From contig NZ_JAAVJH010000016.1 of assembly GCF_012035195.1 (NCBI RefSeq), positions 1 through 56,667 of the forward strand: a DNA stretch of 56,667 bases, given 5' to 3'. Of this stretch, positions 52,159 through 56,667 are shown piece after piece. Position 1 is the first letter of the stretch. Each line of letters starts with the position of its first letter. This DNA comes from Sphingomonas corticis (GTDB lineage Bacteria > Pseudomonadota > Alphaproteobacteria > Sphingomonadales > Sphingomonadaceae). The translations under genes and the position numbers were made by a program. The notes beneath the pieces were generated by a model that was given only the letters and a program-made list of their open reading frames with translations, was not told where the DNA came from and did no database searches.

Positions 52159-52671
52159 ATGAGCAGCTTCGACGCCACGCCGCCCAGCCCCGTCCCGCCC
52201 GGGAACGTCGGCGCGATCCTCGCCGCGCTGGCGAGCGCCTCCACCCGGCCCCGTTATGCGTTTCTGGTGCTTGGCCTGATCGCGGAGGTCGCGCGCGCGG
52301 ACGGTCATGCCGGGCCGTGGGTGAGGGCAGGGGAGGGCGAGCGCCTTTCTCTGCGCGACTGGCTCGCGCGCCAGCTCGTGCCGCTCGCCGCGCGCGACCG
52401 CCGCCGCACGGCGCTTCGCGCGAAGGTCGCCGCCCGGATCGGCAGCGACGACGATGCTGCGATCGAGGAAGCGCTCGCCGCCGAGGCGCTCGCGGTCGGC
52501 CGCGCCAACGTCAGCCGCGCCGTCTCCGACCTCGTTCGCGCGGGCCTCGTTCGCCGCCACTATGCCGGCCGCGTCACCGACCACGCGAACCGCGGCGGGC
52601 GGCGGCTGGCTGTCTACGCGGTAGAGCCGCCGGTGCTCAACGCCATCCGCTCGCGCCCGGTGCTGATGTAG
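52159..52671 (+). CDS. Winged-helix DNA-binding protein
   Basis: A 170-residue protein. The C-terminal part has a MarR/plasmid-type winged helix: VGRANVSRAVSDLVRAGLVRRHYAG, then GRRLAVYAVEPPV. The N-terminal two-thirds (FLVLGLIAEVARADGHAGPWV, LRDWLARQLVPLAARDRRRTALRAK) are helical. I use the ATG at 52159; a GTG at 52141 would overlap an iteron-like sequence. It could be a plasmid copy-number or transfer regulator. The exact iteron copy in its leader suggests a link with the Rep protein. Confidence 0.68.
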   Translation: MSSFDATPPSPVPPGNVGAILAALASASTRPRYAFLVLGLIAEVARADGHAGPWVRAGEGERLSLRDWLARQLVPLAARDRRRTALRAKVAARIGSDDDAAIEEALAAEALAVGRANVSRAVSDLVRAGLVRRHYAGRVTDHANRGGRRLAVYAVEPPVLNAIRSRPVLM

Positions 52672-52675
52672 CGGC

Positions 52676-52693
52676 CACGACAAACCCGGTCGC
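52676..52693 (+). repeat. 18-bp repeat in the leader of the membrane-protein gene
   Basis: CACGACAAACCCGGTCGC occurs here and again at 25660-25677 over the 3' end of the WYL gene. It contains CGAC-N7-GTCG like the 21-bp repeats at 46989 and 47234. Confidence 0.5.
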
Positions 52694-52773
52694 GTGAACG
52701 CCGGCCGTGGAATCAACGGCTTGCCACCCACCGCGACCGCGTCTTTGATCTCGCGCAAGGCGAGGGGAAGCGC

Positions 52774-54492
52774 ATGGACGCGGTCGGCAAGGTATTCGGG
52801 TGGCTCGGGCGCAAGGGAGTGCTGTATCTTGCGCTTGTCGCGGCTATTGCCGCCAGCACCTTCATCCTGCCTTGGGCAAAGCAGTTTGTCGTCGGCAGGA
52901 CACCGATTCAGGTGCGTCAACGCGTGCTTGCCGACGCAGCCTCAACGATCGCCGCGGAGCGTCAAGCAGCCATAGCAGCGTTCCGGAAGAACGCTCTCGC
53001 GCTGCACCGCACAAGCGTGTCTCGCCTTGACGAGCAAAGGCGAACGCTACGGGCGGAACGCGATGATCTTGCCAAGCGGGTGGTGGCCGGCAAGCCGGCT
53101 TGGGCTCTGGCGATTGTCGACCAGAATGAACTGATTGCCATCGAACGCGCTAAGCTGCGGATCAAGGTTATCGACCAGCAGCTCGGGGCCATCTCCACTG
53201 CGCGTGCTGCCGTCGTCAGTAAGGGTGCATCCTTGACGGCGGAGGCGGACGTCGCTGCGCAAAAGCGACGTGTCGCAACCCTGATCCCGCTCTGTAATCG
53301 AGCCGATGCAAAGGTTTCTAGCTTTGAGCATAGTTGGCGTTGGAAGCTGCGGCGATGGTGGGACAGCGCCGAGCACAAAGCCTTAGTTGCGTATCGAGAT
53401 AAGCAATGTGGTGCTGCGCGAGAGGCAATCGCAAAGCGTAATCGCGGCCTTCAGGTCGCGCGAAACAAAGCCGACGCAGCTCGCCGTGCTCAGACAGCAT
53501 TCGTCGTCGCGGCCGACGCGGTTGGCGGGATCCAGCAGGCCGGCGTGGAGCTTGCCTTCGACGCCGAACGCGCACGCGTCGAACTGTCTGGCTCACTCCC
53601 CGAACGCCTGCGGGCCTGGTCCGAGCAGTGGCAACTTCCCTGGTTGCTCCGCACCGCCGCAATCGCGCTCGCGTTCATTATCGTCACGCCCTTCCTCATT
53701 CGCCTGTTCTGCTTCTTCGTCCTCGCGCCGCTCGCCATTCGCCGTGCCGCAATCCGTCTCCGCATGCCCGACGGCCGCGGTGTCGCCATCGCGCCTGCGG
53801 CGCCGTCCGCCACCTCGGTCGCGGTGCGCCTCAATCCCGGCGAGGAGCTGCTCGTGCGACAGGATTATCTCCAGACCAGCAGCCACGCCGGTGCCAAGGG
53901 CACGCAGTGGTTCCTCGACTGGACGAAACCAGTCACCAGCCTCGCCACCGGCCTCACCTTCCTCACCCGCATCCGTGGTGATGGCGAGGTGACGACCGTC
54001 TCCGCGGTGCGCGACGGCCTGGCCGAGGTCACGACCCTGACACTGCCGGAGGGGGCCTCCTGCGTCCTCCAGCCACGCGCGCTCGCCGCGGTGGCGCAGC
54101 CGATCCGGCGGCGGCTGCGCATCACGCGGCACTGGCGGCTCGGCTCGCTCAACGCCTGGCTGACGCTGCAACTGCGCTATCTCGTCTTCCACGGCCCCGC
54201 GCGGCTGGTGCTGAAGGGCGGGCGCGGGGTGCGCGTCGAGCGCGCCGAGCAGGGGCGCGTCTTCGGTCAGGACCAGCTCGTCGGCTTCTCCGCCGACCTC
54301 GCCTATGCCGTCACCCGCACCGAGACGTTCTGGCCCTATTTCTTCGGCCGCGAGCAACTGCTGAAAGACCGCGTCATGGCGGGTGAGGGCGTGCTGATCG
54401 TCGAGGAAGCCCCGCTCACCGTGCGCCGCGGCGAGGTGCGCCGCGGGATCGAGGGCATGATCGACGCCGGCATGAAGGTATTCGGAATGTAA
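52774..54492 (+). CDS. Two-helix membrane protein with coiled coil and AIM24-like C-terminus
   Basis: A 572-residue protein. The N-terminal membrane helix is near residues 16-35 (VLYLALVAAIAASTFILPW). A charged region of about 240 residues with coiled-coil character follows (RLDEQRRTLRAERDDL), and a second membrane helix lies near 290-325 (ALAFIIVTPFLIRLFCFFVLAPL). The C-terminal cytoplasmic part contains RLNPGEELLVRQDYLQ, RLVLKGGRGVRVER and a final RRGEVRRGIEGMIDAGMKVFG, reminiscent of AIM24-type beta domains. Function unknown. A GAGGGGA ribosome site precedes the ATG. Confidence 0.7.
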   Translation: MDAVGKVFGWLGRKGVLYLALVAAIAASTFILPWAKQFVVGRTPIQVRQRVLADAASTIAAERQAAIAAFRKNALALHRTSVSRLDEQRRTLRAERDDLAKRVVAGKPAWALAIVDQNELIAIERAKLRIKVIDQQLGAISTARAAVVSKGASLTAEADVAAQKRRVATLIPLCNRADAKVSSFEHSWRWKLRRWWDSAEHKALVAYRDKQCGAAREAIAKRNRGLQVARNKADAARRAQTAFVVAADAVGGIQQAGVELAFDAERARVELSGSLPERLRAWSEQWQLPWLLRTAAIALAFIIVTPFLIRLFCFFVLAPLAIRRAAIRLRMPDGRGVAIAPAAPSATSVAVRLNPGEELLVRQDYLQTSSHAGAKGTQWFLDWTKPVTSLATGLTFLTRIRGDGEVTTVSAVRDGLAEVTTLTLPEGASCVLQPRALAAVAQPIRRRLRITRHWRLGSLNAWLTLQLRYLVFHGPARLVLKGGRGVRVERAEQGRVFGQDQLVGFSADLAYAVTRTETFWPYFFGREQLLKDRVMAGEGVLIVEEAPLTVRRGEVRRGIEGMIDAGMKVFGM

Positions 54493-54537
54493 GCGCGCGG
54501 TGCGCTATGCTACCATGATGCAGACGGGAGGATGACG

Positions 54538-54930
54538 ATGCGTCGGTATGTGCTCTGGACGGCTGCGGCCGCGTTGACGATCGGTGGTGTGAGCGGCCCG
54601 GCCGATGCCGCGCGGCGCAAGGCGCCGGCCCCAACACGCGCGACCACCTGGTGCCAGCGCGCTGGTGCGACCGCCGCCGGTGTCGGTGGCGTGGTAGCGA
54701 GCGCGAGCACCCTGGCCAGCACCGCCGGAGTCGCCGCAGTGGCGCACAGTAGCGGGGCCGCGATCGTCTCAACCGTCGGGGCGGGCGGCACCGGCTACGT
54801 GGCGGGAACGCTCGGCGGCCTGGGCGCGACCGCGCTCGGCGTGGTAAGCGCGCCGGCCGTCATCGCGACGGCCGCGACGGTGGGGGTCGCGGGGGCAGGT
54901 GCCTATGCATGGTGCCGCTACCGCAAGTGA
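54538..54930 (+). CDS. Secreted glycine/alanine-rich hydrophobic protein
   Basis: A 130-residue protein. The N-terminus (MRRYVLWTAAAALTIGGVSG, then PADAARRKAP) is a signal peptide likely cut after ADA. The mature part has two cysteines (WCQRAG and WCRYRK) enclosing about 80 residues of small hydrophobic residues with GxxxG patterns, arranged like two or three membrane hairpins. I use the ATG at 54538 because GGGAGG lies six bases upstream. Such compositions occur in channel-forming or bacteriocin-like peptides, but no immunity gene is apparent. Confidence 0.65.
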   Translation: MRRYVLWTAAAALTIGGVSGPADAARRKAPAPTRATTWCQRAGATAAGVGGVVASASTLASTAGVAAVAHSSGAAIVSTVGAGGTGYVAGTLGGLGATALGVVSAPAVIATAATVGVAGAGAYAWCRYRK

Positions 54931-54936
54931 GCGCGA

Positions 54937-55482
54937 TTAGGCGCTAGAGTCGCCACCCACGCGCAAGCAGCCTACCTTGTCCATAGGCGCTGCTGCCGAG
55001 CGCCACTGCGCCAGTCGTGTGACCAACCGCTGCCGGTCGCGTCCCAGCGCCCGCGCGATCCGCTGCGCTTCGTCCTCATCTATTACTAGAAAGCTGTGCT
55101 CCCCGCCACCGCGCTTAAGCGCCAGCACGGTCAGCACCGCCTGCCATCCACCGTCACGGCCGATCGTCACGCGCGCGTCGCCGTGCGTCAGGAACACGCG
55201 CAGTGGCATGTGCGCGACAAAGGCGTCCAACGCCGCGATCACCTCGCCTGCGTCGCTCCCGACGCCTGTCGCTCCCCGCAGCGCCGCGATCCGCTGTCCG
55301 AACATGTGCGGCAGCGCAACTCCGCCGGGCTGCACCGAGAGGGTAAGCAGCGCCTCGCTCACCGCCATCTCGATCCGCGCAAAGCTGGAAAGGCAGCGCC
55401 CGCGCCAGGCGTTCACCCGGTCCGTCGCATTCTCATGCGCGACGGCGACGGGATCGAGCAGGGCTCCGGCGACGACGTTCAT
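54937..55482 (-). CDS. Hypothetical helical protein
   Basis: A 181-residue soluble protein that I do not recognise. It contains RVNAWRGRCLSSFARIEMAVSEALLTLS and LPHMFGQRIAALRGATG in a helical N-terminal half, and strands RVFLTHGDARVTIG and WQAVLTVLALKRGG in the second half. I use the ATG at 55482, since the residues before it are unlike a protein start. It converges with the 54538 gene, leaving 6 bp between stops. The layout (helical N-half, beta second half) gives no clear function. Confidence 0.65.
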   Translation of the reverse strand: MNVVAGALLDPVAVAHENATDRVNAWRGRCLSSFARIEMAVSEALLTLSVQPGGVALPHMFGQRIAALRGATGVGSDAGEVIAALDAFVAHMPLRVFLTHGDARVTIGRDGGWQAVLTVLALKRGGGEHSFLVIDEDEAQRIARALGRDRQRLVTRLAQWRSAAAPMDKVGCLRVGGDSSA

Positions 55483-55648
55483 CCCGTCAGCATAGCCCGC
55501 GATCGTTTCCACCGGGTTGCCACGACCCTCCGACCACAATCGACCCGGATACTGACCTGACTGGGATGGGACGATGAGGATGGAGCAGCAAGAGGAAGGG
55601 AAAAACTCCTGAACGCCTGCTCACCCCGTCACGCCAGCGAGGTGTCAC

Positions 55649-56568
55649 ATGACCTACTATCATTACAGCGGTAATCGGCGGGCCGAGCTCCATGCTCGCA
55701 AGATCGAACGGCACAGTGATTTTCACGTCCTTCGCCGCTTGCCCAAGCCATCCGAGCTGTGGCTCACGACCTCAGCCGGCGACGACAAGGCTGCGACGAT
55801 CGCGGTTGTTGACGTCGAGACGACCGGGCTCGACCCGAAGCGACACGAAGCAATCGAGCTTGGAGTGTCGCTGATCTGTCTCAATGAAGAGGGGGCGCTC
55901 ACCGATGCGACGCCGCCGGTGACGATGCTGGAAGAGCCGACCCGCCCGATCCCCGAAGCGGTTGAGGCACTGACCGGCATCAGCGACGCGATGGTCGCGG
56001 GGCGTGGCTTCGACGATGACGTCCTTGAGACGCTTCTCGACAAGGCCGACGTGATCGTCAGCCACCATGCGGCCTTCGATCGGGCGTTTCTGGTTCGCAG
56101 GTTCCCTGGATTGACCTGCCGTGGGCCTGCACGGTGAAGGAGCTTGACTGGCGTCGGTTTGGATTGGAGGGAAAGGCACTCGGTCATCTTGTCGCGTCCG
56201 CCGGTCACTTCCTCGCCCGCGGCCATCGCGCCGGCGAGGATTGCTGGGCGCTCACCTGCCTGCTCGCCCGGCAGGCATCCGACGGCCGCACCATTGCCGC
56301 CCATCTGCTCGATACAGCCCGCCGGCCGAGTTACCGCGTCGTCGCATGGGGTGCGCCGTTCTCGACGCGAGACACGCTTAAAGCGGCCGGTTACCGCTGG
56401 AATGCGACGCAGCGGGTCTGGTGGATCGAGGGCGATGGCGAGAAGATCGGGCACGAGGACGCCTTCCTGCGCTCACTGCATGGGGGCACCTCAAGGTTTG
56501 TCATATGGACAGCGGCAGTCGGAACAAATGGTCAACAAAAGCCTGAGCGTTGCCGCAAAGTATATTAA
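55649..56568 (+). pseudogene. Frameshifted DnaQ-like exonuclease with C-terminal DUF5710-like domain
   Basis: The first frame (55649-56137) encodes the DEDD exonuclease IAVVDVETTGLDPKRHEAIELG, EALTGISDAMV and DVIVSHHAAFDRAFLVRRFPG. After about 56110 the frame is lost and the sense continues one base off, with DLPWACTVKELDWRRFGL, FLARGHRAGEDCWALTCLLA (the last catalytic aspartate) and then STRDTLKAAGYRWNATQRVWW, a small domain found with exonucleases and primases. All five key residues exist but in two frames. It is a broken polymerase-III-epsilon-like proofreading exonuclease unless the sequence has an error. The 100 bp after it hold nothing recognisable. Confidence 0.75.
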
Positions 56569-56667
56569 GTTTCGTGGGTTTGTGAGGTTGGACGAGTTGG
56601 AAGTTACCGGATCACCTCTCGTGATGTTTCACCCGCGGAGCTCGTAGTAGACGATCTGCCATCCATT

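Noticed and set aside
1..56667. CRISPR arrays, tRNA and rRNA genes
   Set aside because: No regularly spaced 25-40-bp repeats, cloverleaf sequences or conserved rRNA segments were seen on either strand.

Overview
The window looks like a large piece of a high-GC alphaproteobacterial plasmid, most likely from a sphingomonad. The basis for this is the strongly GC-rich codon use, an RPA-type replication initiator next to ParA and ParB, a row of 22-bp-spaced iterons, and a sphingomonad-style palindromic repeat inside a gene. No rRNA, tRNA or ordinary metabolic genes are present; almost everything concerns plasmid maintenance or defence against foreign DNA.

Left edge (1-3.2 kb): a decayed GGDEF gene next to a perfect 20-bp palindrome, a serine recombinase, a VapBC-type toxin-antitoxin pair and a tyrosine recombinase. 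Next comes the main feature (3.25-26.65 kb, all on the minus strand): twelve tightly packed genes, many with 1-4 nt start/stop overlaps. In transcription order they are a WYL-domain regulator, a small charged protein, a very long DEAD/DUF1998 helicase resembling DISARM DrmA fused to DrmB, a DrmD-like SNF2 helicase, an Eco57I-type adenine methyltransferase, a PD-(D/E)XK nuclease, an unknown acidic protein, an HNH nuclease, and then a complete type I Zorya set (ZorA, ZorB, ZorC, ZorD). A DISARM-like and a Zorya system therefore appear to share one WYL-controlled transcription unit, joined by a three-gene nuclease seam. This is the best candidate for a new composite defence system.

26.8-36.2 kb: a divergent gene with a HEPN-type RX4H motif, a PIN-domain toxin-antitoxin pair with an obvious operator, and a second defence operon (a RecB-like nuclease/helicase, then McrB with an apparent EVE-like insertion, then McrC). 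36.3-42.3 kb is the plasmid core: a ParE/Phd pair, parA, parB, repA, two copies of an 18-bp palindrome that is probably parS, a DUF433/DUF5615 toxin-antitoxin pair, and an iteron origin.

42.3-56.7 kb is accessory DNA: two PD-(D/E)XK proteins, a phosphatase/ADP-ribosylglycohydrolase fusion beside a RES/Xre toxin-antitoxin pair, a RecB-DUF2779 nuclease, a tandem AAA ATPase followed by three very small genes, a winged-helix regulator carrying an iteron copy upstream, membrane proteins, and two frameshifted genes (one a DnaQ-like exonuclease). Several leader regions here share short repeats and hairpins. All assignments come from reading motifs by eye; no database search was run.
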